Assembly (NCBI GenBank): GCA_030668565.1
Contig: DAOVFD010000017.1
Span: 1 to 12,974 of the forward strand
Source of the DNA: Microcaldota archaeon
GTDB lineage: Archaea; Micrarchaeota; Micrarchaeia; Anstonellales; Bilamarchaeaceae
Direction of reading: 5' to 3'
Length of the DNA stretch: 12,974 nt
Shown: piece after piece, positions 8,043-12,974 of the stretch
How positions within the stretch are numbered: the stretch's first letter is position 1
Layout: each line of letters starts with the position of its first letter
Program-made: the position numbers and the translations under genes
Notes under the pieces: model-generated
What the model saw: the letters and a program-made list of their open reading frames with translations, nothing else
The model's database searches: none
What the model was told of the DNA's origin: nothing

Positions 8043-8055
8043 GATGCTGTCTAAT
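8039..8055. repeat. Inverted repeat ATTAGA-TGCTG-TCTAAT
   Basis: A perfect 6-bp inverted repeat with a 5-base loop (ATTAGA at 8039-8044, TCTAAT at 8050-8055) lies between the possible TATA box and the ATG at 8065. It could be an operator or a weak RNA hairpin after nusA. No T-run follows, so it does not look like a terminator. Stems this short can arise by chance. Confidence 0.4.
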
Positions 8056-8064
8056 TGTAGGTTT

Positions 8065-8253
8065 ATGGGACTTGTATACGTAATCAAGGAAAAAAGAAAA
8101 CAGGAGAAACTGGCCAAAATAAAAGAACCGAATCCGGACAGGTTCCTTTTCGTTCTGTTGTTTCTGACGATAATACTGGCTGTAGCGTTGTTTTACGATT
8201 CGATTGCCAATAGTCTGACTGAAAATGATACCTTTTTATATCTTTTGATATAA
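8065..8253 (+). CDS. Small single-pass membrane protein, unknown function
   Basis: Not recognised. From ATG 8065 the product is 62 residues: a basic N-terminal segment (KEKRKQEKLAKIKEPNPDR), one hydrophobic helix (FLFVLLFLTIILAVALFY) near residues 27-44, and a short polar-then-hydrophobic tail. By the positive-inside rule the N-terminus should be cytoplasmic. An ATG at 8044 would add seven residues, but it lies inside the inverted repeat and has no ribosome binding site. ATG 8065 suits a leaderless message from the AT-rich element at 8031-8042. The frame ends within the palindrome that precedes the next gene. It may belong with the MNT/HEPN pair or be a chance frame; a real gene is somewhat more likely because the charged-then-hydrophobic layout is coherent. 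Confidence 0.45.
   Translation: MGLVYVIKEKRKQEKLAKIKEPNPDRFLFVLLFLTIILAVALFYDSIANSLTENDTFLYLLI
8235..8241 (+). promoter_or_regulatory. TATA box for the HTH-MNT/HEPN pair
   Basis: TTTATAT is centred about 27 bases before the ATG at 8265, the spacing expected for a leaderless archaeal transcript. There is no Shine-Dalgarno site before that ATG (the preceding bases are AATTTGTAACAT), which supports leaderless initiation. The box lies inside the first of the two 20-bp palindromes, so a protein bound there would compete with TBP. Confidence 0.55.
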
Positions 8254-8254
8254 A
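8235..8254. promoter_or_regulatory. Operator-like palindrome 1 (8-bp perfect arms)
   Basis: TTTATATC (8235-8242) and GATATAAA (8247-8254) are perfect reverse complements around a 4-base TTTT centre. The 20-bp unit covers the TATA box of the HTH-MNT gene and the TAA stop of the small membrane-protein gene. It abuts palindrome 2 and is identical to it at 15 of 20 positions, so the two look like tandem copies of one binding site. The likely ligand is the winged HTH of the gene it controls (inference). Confidence 0.6.
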
Positions 8255-8274
8255 TTTGTAACATATGATACAAA
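8255..8274. promoter_or_regulatory. Operator-like palindrome 2, centred on the start codon
   Basis: TTTGTAACAT followed by ATGATACAAA forms a 20-bp dyad with nine of ten pairs complementary (the only mismatch is 8261/8268). The ATG start codon of the HTH-MNT gene begins at its centre. It is directly adjacent to palindrome 1, centre to centre 20 bp, and shares the pattern TTTRTA-C-T-TGATAYAAA with it. A protein on both sites would lie on the same face of the helix and cover both the TATA box and the transcription start. Confidence 0.6.
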
Positions 8275-8786
8275 AAAGTAACAGAGAAAGGATACTTGCA
8301 CTGTTTTTCGAAAGGCCCATCAAACCCTTTCAGTTAAGAGAGATAAGCAAGCTCACAAAGATAGGCTTGCCCTCAGTTAAAAAATATGTCGAAACTTTCG
8401 CTGAAGAAGGATTAGTCAGAAAAGAGAGGGGAACTGTTTTTCCCTATTTCATTGCGAACAGAGAAAGCGTTGAGTTTAAGATTCTCAAAATCAACCATTT
8501 GAGGCTTGCCATAGAAGAAAGCGGCCTGGCTGCAGAGTTAGAAAAAAATTATCCTGATTGTATAGTGCTCTTCGGTTCTGCTTCAAGAGGGGAAGATGCA
8601 GAAAAGAGTGACATTGATATATTCGTACAAGGGGAAGAAAGCAAGCTTGAATTAGCACATTTTGAAAAAAAACTCGGCAGGAAGATAAATATTCTATTCG
8701 AAAGCAGGATGAACAAGCTTCCTGCAGAATTAATAAACAACCTGACAAACGGCATAGTATTGAGAGGATATTTAAAAGTGGTTTAA
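8265..8786 (+). CDS. Winged-HTH / minimal nucleotidyltransferase (MNT) fusion, probable antitoxin-type regulator
   Basis: The product has 173 residues and two domains. Residues about 5-65 form a winged helix-turn-helix (FQLREISKLTKIGLPSVKKY as recognition region, then a wing ending VFPYFIANR). Residues about 85-173 form an MNT-type nucleotidyltransferase with I-VLFGSASRGE at 100-110 and SDIDIFV at 115-121. The Gly-Ser and two metal-binding Asp (D116, D118) of the polymerase-beta fold are intact. At the usual third acidic position there is KINILF, with Asn142. Known MNT proteins paired with HEPN partners can act as antitoxins that AMPylate the HEPN toxin. Here the HTH adds likely DNA binding and autoregulation. 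The gene overlaps the HEPN gene by 1 bp (TAATG) and starts on a palindrome. Whether it is an active transferase is unproven. Confidence 0.85.
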   Translation: MIQKSNRERILALFFERPIKPFQLREISKLTKIGLPSVKKYVETFAEEGLVRKERGTVFPYFIANRESVEFKILKINHLRLAIEESGLAAELEKNYPDCIVLFGSASRGEDAEKSDIDIFVQGEESKLELAHFEKKLGRKINILFESRMNKLPAELINNLTNGIVLRGYLKVV

Positions 8787-9211
8787 TGGAATGGGAAGAA
8801 TGTCTTGAGATAGATGTGACGCATGCACCTAAAAACAAGGAAACGGCAAAGGCGCTCCTGAAACTTTGTAATGCCCGGCTGGAAGTCGCGGAGAATATTG
8901 ACAAAAAGAAATTCCCCGCTCTTTTGGCAGAGGCCTATTACGAGGTAATCAAGGAGCTTATGACCGCGCTTCTTTCATTGGAAGGATTCAAATCATACTC
9001 GCACGTCTGTTTGATTAGCTTTGTGAAGAAATTTTATTCGTCAGAGTTTTCAAATCATGAGATGGAAATTATAGACAAACTCAGAAAGATAAGGAATAAT
9101 CTAGATTATAGAGGTATTTTTACAGGGGCCGACTTTATGGAAAGAAATGAAGGGAAGGTAACTGCAATCATTCGCAAACTGAGAAAAATAGTTGCGAGTA
9201 AAACCAGATAG
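8786..9211 (+). CDS. HEPN-domain protein, partner of the MNT gene (possible toxin)
   Basis: The 141-residue, all-helical product shows an archaeal HEPN layout: AEAYYEVIKELMTALLSLEG near 48-67, then KSYSHVCLISFVKKFY near 69-84, then the signature KLRKIRNNLDYRG at 98-110. HEPN ribonucleases normally carry Rx4-6H (often RNxxxH). Here Arg103 and Asn104 are kept but the His position is Tyr108, a form I associate with archaeal HEPN relatives of uncertain nuclease activity. The gene starts at ATG 8786, overlapping the MNT stop by 1 bp, so the two are surely co-expressed. Together they look like an MNT/HEPN toxin-antitoxin or nucleotide-sensing pair. The stop is 6 bp from the end of the convergent minus-strand gene. 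Confidence 0.8.
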   Translation: MEWEECLEIDVTHAPKNKETAKALLKLCNARLEVAENIDKKKFPALLAEAYYEVIKELMTALLSLEGFKSYSHVCLISFVKKFYSSEFSNHEMEIIDKLRKIRNNLDYRGIFTGADFMERNEGKVTAIIRKLRKIVASKTR

Positions 9212-9217
9212 ACTATT

Positions 9218-9616
9218 TTAATACCTGATAACTCCCTTATCCCCGTCCACTTCTACCTTCATACCGTCCTTCAGCAACTTGAATATATCTTCTTCCGGTT
9301 TGTCAACCATTGGGATTTTTGAGAGAATTGCACCCACAACAATTATCGGCTCTGCCTCCAGATTTACTATCGCTGCAGGCGCTTTTCCATTCTTTGCAAG
9401 ACCGAGCATTACATAGGAACCCACTGTCGAGCCTTTTCCATGCGGGAATATCATTATTTTGCCGGCAACGGATTTCCCCTCAAGCTCATGGCCTTTCTCA
9501 ATAACAATCCCGGTCTCAGGGTCGACTCCGCCCAAAAAGGAAAACGATTCTCTGCTCAAAATCACTTCGCCTGTTCCCCTGCCTTTGGAAACGGGTCTTG
9601 CTTTGATTTCTTTCAT
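9218..9616 (-). CDS. DUF126 protein: phosphomevalonate dehydratase small subunit / aconitase-X swivel domain
   Basis: About 132 residues. Family features seen are RPVSKGRGTGEVILS at the N-terminus, SFLGGVDPETG, and the conserved FPHGKGSTVGSYVM block with its Gly/Ser-rich turn, then KIPMVDKP near the end. DUF126 proteins pair with the aconitase-X catalytic subunit (DUF521). In archaea this pair dehydrates mevalonate 5-phosphate to trans-anhydromevalonate 5-phosphate in the modified mevalonate pathway for isoprenoid lipids. The large subunit is not in the window. The start at 9616 is chosen because GTGAT (9621-9625) lies four bases upstream and covers the earlier GTG/ATG codons. The gene lies downstream of the pilin gene beyond a T-rich tract, so it is probably a separate unit. 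A related hydrolyase small subunit is the alternative. Confidence 0.85.
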   Translation of the reverse strand: MKEIKARPVSKGRGTGEVILSRESFSFLGGVDPETGIVIEKGHELEGKSVAGKIMIFPHGKGSTVGSYVMLGLAKNGKAPAAIVNLEAEPIIVVGAILSKIPMVDKPEEDIFKLLKDGMKVEVDGDKGVIRY

Positions 9617-9626
9617 AAGCATCACA

Positions 9627-9655
9627 TAAAAGAAGAAAATAAAAAAAAGAAAAGA
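9627..9655 (-). terminator. Poly-T archaeal intrinsic terminator after the pilin gene
   Basis: On the minus strand, the bases right after the pilin stop are almost all pyrimidine, with an unbroken T8 (complement of 9641-9648) and further T-runs on both sides. Archaeal RNA polymerase terminates at such T-tracts without a hairpin. It would end or thin the transcript of the pilus genes before the DUF126 gene. The AT-rich part could also serve as a promoter for DUF126, only 10-40 bases away. Confidence 0.55.
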
Positions 9656-10198
9656 TTACTCTTCAAGAACCGTACCTGTGAGAGTAGCAGTGGCCATTCT
9701 CTTAGGGGCACCGGTTACTTCATTTACATAGTTGTAAACTATTACCAGGCTTCCCCTGAAGTCTGCATTAGGTCCGAGAATAACCCTCTCGCCATCGTCA
9801 TCAAGGCAGTAAATCCTATCTTCCCTTTTGGTTGCATTGAATTCATGGCTTGAACCTGAAACCATTCTGAGGCCGGTTACATCATATGCCTCATCCCTGC
9901 GTATGTCTCCCCTTGGTTTCGTGGTGCAGAGCACTCCGTGGATATCCACTGCCTGTCCCTGCTGGTTGTCAAGCCTGAATATCACGTAAACATTGTTTGT
10001 ATCTGATTCAGAGACCATTACCGGCTTCTTGACATCACAGCTGAATCCCGGCTCAAAGAACGAGCAGGTTTCTGGAGGCTTGAGGGAGCCCAGATAATAC
10101 ATCAGGAATGCAAGTACTATTACGATAACAAGCATTGCCCATCCGTAAGTCATCAGGTATTCCATCGCTGCCTGTCCTTTTCTGTTTTTTCCAAACAT
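9656..10198 (-). CDS. Class III signal peptide pilin-like protein
   Basis: The 180-residue secreted protein has an archaeal type IV pilin/archaellin-type leader. Residues 1-8 are basic and end in KG; cleavage is expected between Gly8 and Gln9 of RKGQAAMEYL, as for class III (QXSXEXXXL-like) peptidases of the EppA type. A hydrophobic helix (about 16-36) follows. The exposed domain has four cysteines (C45, C54, C91, C131), possibly two disulphides, and one N-glycosylation sequon (N121-A-T). It is the last gene of the cluster after two T2SSF platform proteins, so it is probably the pilin subunit, major or minor, that they assemble. The ribosome binding site AGGTGA (10206-10211) overlaps the upstream gene's TGA stop. 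The C-terminal domain is not recognised. Confidence 0.85.
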   Translation of the reverse strand: MFGKNRKGQAAMEYLMTYGWAMLVIVIVLAFLMYYLGSLKPPETCSFFEPGFSCDVKKPVMVSESDTNNVYVIFRLDNQQGQAVDIHGVLCTTKPRGDIRRDEAYDVTGLRMVSGSSHEFNATKREDRIYCLDDDGERVILGPNADFRGSLVIVYNYVNEVTGAPKRMATATLTGTVLEE

Positions 10199-10210
10199 TT
10201 GAAATTCACC

Positions 10211-11269
10211 TCATGAAAATGTTGCGAAGAATGATGAAAGGAATTCCGTTACAACCCAGTAAACCAGATATGAAAGTCCGAGGACGAACGGGAAGTATTT
10301 CATTCCCTGAACTCTTGAACCCGTCCTTATTGCGCTTATTATGAACGAGGAAATAAGGGAAGTGATGAAAATTATCGGCAATGTGAAGTATACGAATTCT
10401 GTTGATGTTATTATCGGATTCCCGAAACTGGCCGCTCCAAGAGGACCGAGCATTCCGCCTGCGCCAATTCCTGTAGGAAGCTGGGGAGATATCTTTTCAA
10501 ACACCTCAACAAGCCTTGCTGCCACAGCGAACAGGAAGGGTGTTCCGACAATGGCTGCGAAAAGCACGAATATCTCATACATTACAAGGGATGCCGCTCT
10601 CTCCTTCTTCATTATTATTGTCTCCCTGACATCTTCGGCTGTCCTTTCAAGAACGGCCGTAAGCTCACCCCCTGTTGCAGTAGCCTGCTTGAGCAGCAAG
10701 AGAGTCCTGCTGAAAACCCTTGAATCGAACCTTTTGCCAAGATGGTCAAGAGCATCCTCAAGTGATTCACCGCTGAAAGCCCCCTTTATCACCGACCTTA
10801 CCTCCTTCGAAAGAAGGCCGAATTCAGGCTTTGCAGCATACCACATCGCCTGGTCAAGGGTCATACCCGCCTTGATATTCGACGATACCAGCATGAGGAA
10901 ATCAGGAAGAACCGCTTCAAGCTTGTCCCTTCTGTCCTCGACCATTGTTACAACGTATGCCGACAGGAGGATGAACGCAAGGAAGTAAAGGAAAAACAGG
11001 AGAATGATGAAGAAGACCGCCCATATCGCAGCCATCGGAAGTTCAACGAATCCCGAGATTATATCCTGGATTGGCTGCGCGGTTGGCTGGAAAACCATAA
11101 GAAACAGTGAGATGAAGAATGAAAGAACAAAAACGTTAAGGATTACGTAACCTGCAAAAGCATCTGCGGGCGTATCTATTCCTGCACTGTTCAGCTCCTT
11201 TTCGAGTGCCCTCATTCTTTTTCTGGTAAAGAGAAGACGTCCGACTCTTTCAAATATTGTTTCGGCCAT
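10211..11269 (-). CDS. Type II/IV secretion platform protein, TadC/FlaJ-like (T2SSF), second copy
   Basis: The 352-residue membrane protein belongs to the T2SSF (GspF/TadC/FlaJ) family, the inner-membrane platform on which the assembly ATPase acts. Predicted membrane segments lie near residues 40-60, 79-107, 231-253, 291-314 and 325-347. Between the second and third is the cytoplasmic four-helix T2SSF domain (about 117-225) with LPDFLMLVSSNIKAGMTLDQ and ATATGGELTAVLERTAEDVR. A Gly-rich loop (about 266-284) follows. The start at 11269 is chosen because AGGTGAT (11274-11280) lies four bases upstream; the GTG three codons earlier lies in that site. It is immediately downstream of a second T2SSF gene, and the two may together correspond to one tandem-domain FlaJ or form a heterodimer. 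Confidence 0.88.
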   Translation of the reverse strand: MAETIFERVGRLLFTRKRMRALEKELNSAGIDTPADAFAGYVILNVFVLSFFISLFLMVFQPTAQPIQDIISGFVELPMAAIWAVFFIILLFFLYFLAFILLSAYVVTMVEDRRDKLEAVLPDFLMLVSSNIKAGMTLDQAMWYAAKPEFGLLSKEVRSVIKGAFSGESLEDALDHLGKRFDSRVFSRTLLLLKQATATGGELTAVLERTAEDVRETIIMKKERAASLVMYEIFVLFAAIVGTPFLFAVAARLVEVFEKISPQLPTGIGAGGMLGPLGAASFGNPIITSTEFVYFTLPIIFITSLISSFIISAIRTGSRVQGMKYFPFVLGLSYLVYWVVTEFLSSFFATFS

Positions 11270-11273
11270 GATT

Positions 11274-11280
11274 ATCACCT
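11274..11280 (-). promoter_or_regulatory. Shine-Dalgarno site AGGTGAT deciding the start of the second T2SSF gene
   Basis: The minus strand reads T-AGGTGAT-AATC-ATG. The site begins within the TAG stop of the upstream T2SSF gene (11279-11281) and is followed four bases later by the ATG at 11269. The GTG inside it is an unlikely start. This is the same stop-plus-site design as at rpoB2/rpoB1. Confidence 0.7.
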
Positions 11281-12130
11281 ATATGAGATACCTCGGTCTT
11301 GAATTCTCTATCAGGCCAAGGAACAGGAACTGCAGTATCGCTATCAGGAAAAACACCGGAATCAGGATTGCTGATGTGAATCCGAAACTGCCCGGCCTTA
11401 TAACCGACAGAAGCGCTGTTGCAAACACTACGCCTATTGATGGAACTATTATTCCGAACAGCATGTAGAACATGACGAAAGGAGTAAGCTTCTGGCTGTA
11501 TTCCCTGAGTTTTATCATCTGCTCCTTTGATATCTGGTCAAGAACCGCCTCAAGAGAACCACCCACGTCCGCACCGCTTGCGACGGAATTGGCGACCTGC
11601 ATCGTAAACCTTACGAAATATTTGGACGGGTTGTCCTGTGCCACTTCCCTGATTGCCTGGGTTGTCGGCACACCAAGTATTATCTTATCGACTATCTTCT
11701 TGAACTCAACGCTCACTTCGCCATATCCGCTGGAAGTTCCCACAAAGGTATCGAAAAGCGGCATACCTGACTTCAACGCAATTACGATATGCCTTCCTGC
11801 GAAAACTATCTCGTAATCGAGCTCTTTTTTCCTTTTCACCGCCCTCGCATGGGGATAGAGCATAAAATAGTTGAAAACAATCAAAACAATCAGGATTGCA
11901 ACGGGAATCTCAATCAGAAGCGAGAGGTCCATGTAATACAGGAAAATGGCTGAAAGCAGTATGAGCGCAAACGACAGCAACACCGTTGATTTTACGACAG
12001 TTTCAAGAAACTTGACTGGTGTCTTTTCCATCCCGGCATATTTGAGTTTCTTTTTCAGTTGTGGAAAACGGGGGAGAAGAACCTCCGCAAACGAGTAAAA
12101 CAATCCACGCTTTTCTTTTTTTGCAACCAT
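11279..12130 (-). CDS. Type II/IV secretion platform protein, TadC/FlaJ-like (T2SSF), first copy
   Basis: The 283-residue membrane protein has a T2SSF domain. The N-terminus is basic and cytoplasmic (KKEKRG, then FPQLKKKLKYAGMEKTP near 22-38). Predicted helices lie at about 47-67 and 71-92, then the cytoplasmic domain (about 105-210) with GRHIVIALKSGMPLFDTF and SGADVGGSLEAVLDQISKEQ, then helices at about 215-242 and 253-275. The family anchors the pilus/archaellum assembly ATPase at the membrane. GGAGGG at 12139-12144, eight bases before the ATG, is the ribosome binding site; it lies inside the 3' end of the upstream coiled-coil gene. The ATPase partner is not in the window and may lie to the right. 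Confidence 0.87.
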   Translation of the reverse strand: MVAKKEKRGLFYSFAEVLLPRFPQLKKKLKYAGMEKTPVKFLETVVKSTVLLSFALILLSAIFLYYMDLSLLIEIPVAILIVLIVFNYFMLYPHARAVKRKKELDYEIVFAGRHIVIALKSGMPLFDTFVGTSSGYGEVSVEFKKIVDKIILGVPTTQAIREVAQDNPSKYFVRFTMQVANSVASGADVGGSLEAVLDQISKEQMIKLREYSQKLTPFVMFYMLFGIIVPSIGVVFATALLSVIRPGSFGFTSAILIPVFFLIAILQFLFLGLIENSRPRYLI

Positions 12131-12134
12131 AAAT

Positions 12135-12974
12135 TTAGCCCTCCGAATTGCCGAAGTACTTTCTGATTAATTCATCATTTAAACCTTTCTCCTTCGCCAT
12201 AAGAACCTTGGCTCTGGAGATGGCTTCGGCTTTTGAAAGATGTTTTCTTTCATACTTTTTGTAATAATCGGAATCCCTGGAATGAAGATAATAGAGCAGC
12301 GTCCCCTCATCAAGTTCGTTTATCTCCTTAAGAAGACGATCGGCATTCTCCTCCTCTTTTTCGGTTATTGTCCGCTCTTCTTCCGCCTTCTCTTCGAAAA
12401 CTTCCCTGGATGCGGTTCTTATTATGTTGTCCATATCTTTTGAAAGGATGTCCTTTACGATATCGAATTCAGAATTATACTCTGCCTCTATGACATCTAT
12501 CTGTTCCTCTATCCTCTTCAAAACCTCCTTTTCCTTTGAACCTACACTGCGGGTTATGTTTTCCATTTCAGTAAGGTGCTTCTTCTTGGTATACACCCTG
12601 TATTTGTCAACAACCGCGGGGAGCTCCTCATTCAGTTTTGTGAGTGCAAAAACCAGCGAGTCATACAGTTTCTTCTTTTTATCAGGGTCTTCAGTAACAC
12701 CGACATCATCATAAAACTTCTTCTTCAGGTTATCTATCTTTCCCTTGTATGAATTGATGATTGAGTCCTTGGTCTGGGCAAGTTCTGTTTTCTGCGTTGA
12801 AACAATCGTTTCAAACAGCTGTGCGTGCGCAACCGCCTCTTCCTTTCCTTTCTTCTTTTTGGTCTTTGCCTCCACTTTCCGGGTGAGCCCTTTCTTCCTG
12901 GACACAAGCAGGTTCTTAAGTACTGTTATCTCGAGTTTTATCCTTTCACGCGCTTTGACGCTCTTCTCCTTGAA
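12135..12974 (-). CDS. Charged coiled-coil protein of the pilus-type gene cluster, 5' end outside window
   Basis: Function not recognised. The frame is open without a stop from the TAA at 12135-12137 to the right edge, giving 279 visible residues. The GTG at 12905 need not be the start: the 23 residues read before it (beginning FKEKSVKARERIKLEITVL) continue the same charged helical style. The visible protein is a Lys-rich patch (RKVEAKTKKKKGKEE), then long Lys/Glu/Asp-rich helices with heptad-like spacing. The C-terminus is a compact helical region (LLYYLHSRDSDYYKKYERKH, then SKAEAISRAKVLMAKEKGLN). No membrane segment or signal peptide is seen, so it is likely cytoplasmic. It ends 4 bp before the first T2SSF gene, so it is in the same operon and could be an accessory or scaffold of the assembly machine (inference). 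Confidence 0.65.
   Translation of the reverse strand, partial: FKEKSVKARERIKLEITVLKNLLVSRKKGLTRKVEAKTKKKKGKEEAVAHAQLFETIVSTQKTELAQTKDSIINSYKGKIDNLKKKFYDDVGVTEDPDKKKKLYDSLVFALTKLNEELPAVVDKYRVYTKKKHLTEMENITRSVGSKEKEVLKRIEEQIDVIEAEYNSEFDIVKDILSKDMDNIIRTASREVFEEKAEEERTITEKEEENADRLLKEINELDEGTLLYYLHSRDSDYYKKYERKHLSKAEAISRAKVLMAKEKGLNDELIRKYFGNSEG

Noticed and set aside
8233..8237. T5 run as terminator of the small membrane-protein gene
   Set aside because: It lies before that gene's stop codon and forms part of the TATA box/palindrome.
8235..8254. Palindrome 1 as an RNA terminator hairpin
   Set aside because: Stems are AT-only except for one G-C pair and no T-run follows; the tandem related palindrome argues for a DNA-binding site.
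10341..10988. Plus-strand open frame (215 codons) opposite the second T2SSF gene
   Set aside because: Shadow frame; the minus-strand protein has clear T2SSF motifs and membrane helices.
12903..12905. GTG as the start of the coiled-coil gene
   Set aside because: The frame continues open and protein-like to the window edge, and no convincing ribosome binding site precedes the GTG.
1..12974. CRISPR array, insertion sequence, tRNA or rRNA gene
   Set aside because: No direct-repeat array, transposase-like frame with terminal repeats, or cloverleaf-like/rRNA-like sequence was seen on either strand.

Overview
The window is archaeal. It carries the archaeal RNA polymerase operon with the largest subunit split into A' and A'' and the second-largest split into B'' and B'. 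Further archaeal signs are an L30e ribosomal protein, a short two-KH NusA, a class III (archaellin/pilin-type) signal peptide, and strong AGGTGAT/AGGAGG Shine-Dalgarno sites. Arginine is coded mostly by AGA/AGG. The split B subunit is the arrangement known from many Euryarchaeota (methanogens, Archaeoglobus, haloarchaea). The pilin N-terminus (KGQAAMEYLMTYGWA) is common in DPANN and other uncultured archaea. Exact placement cannot be made from this window.

Layout. Positions 1-8029 (+) hold one tightly packed transcription/translation operon: rpoH (3' part only), rpoB2, rpoB1, rpoA1, rpoA2, rpl30e and nusA. Gaps are 0-24 bp and several stop codons are fused to the next gene's ribosome binding site. 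Positions 8031-9211 (+) hold a more AT-rich accessory cassette directly behind nusA, where many archaea instead have rps12-rps7-EF1A. It contains a small one-helix membrane protein, a winged-HTH/minimal-nucleotidyltransferase (MNT) fusion, and a HEPN-domain protein overlapping it by 1 bp. Positions 9218-12974 (-) run convergently. In their own 5'->3' order they are a coiled-coil protein running off the right edge, two TadC/FlaJ-type (T2SSF) membrane platform proteins, a class III pilin followed by a poly-T terminator, and then a small DUF126 protein (phosphomevalonate dehydratase small subunit / aconitase-X swivel domain).

How the genes work together. The rpo genes build the catalytic core of RNA polymerase, and NusA and L30e belong to the same expression machinery. 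The MNT/HEPN pair looks like a toxin-antitoxin-type or related regulatory module. Its promoter holds the most interesting non-coding signal: two adjacent 20-bp palindromes, 15/20 identical to each other and exactly 20 bp apart. One covers the TATA box, the other the predicted leaderless start codon. This suggests autoregulation by the HTH of the first gene. The minus-strand genes look like a type IV pilus-like assembly cluster; its ATPase and prepilin peptidase are not in the window.

Oddities include an A'' subunit that lacks the N-terminal stretch usual in the family (an in-frame stop sits just upstream), a Lys/Glu-rich linker inside the A' zinc region, and a HEPN motif with Tyr in place of His. 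No tRNA, rRNA, CRISPR array, insertion sequence or long repeat was seen. No gene-free stretch exceeds 300 bases.
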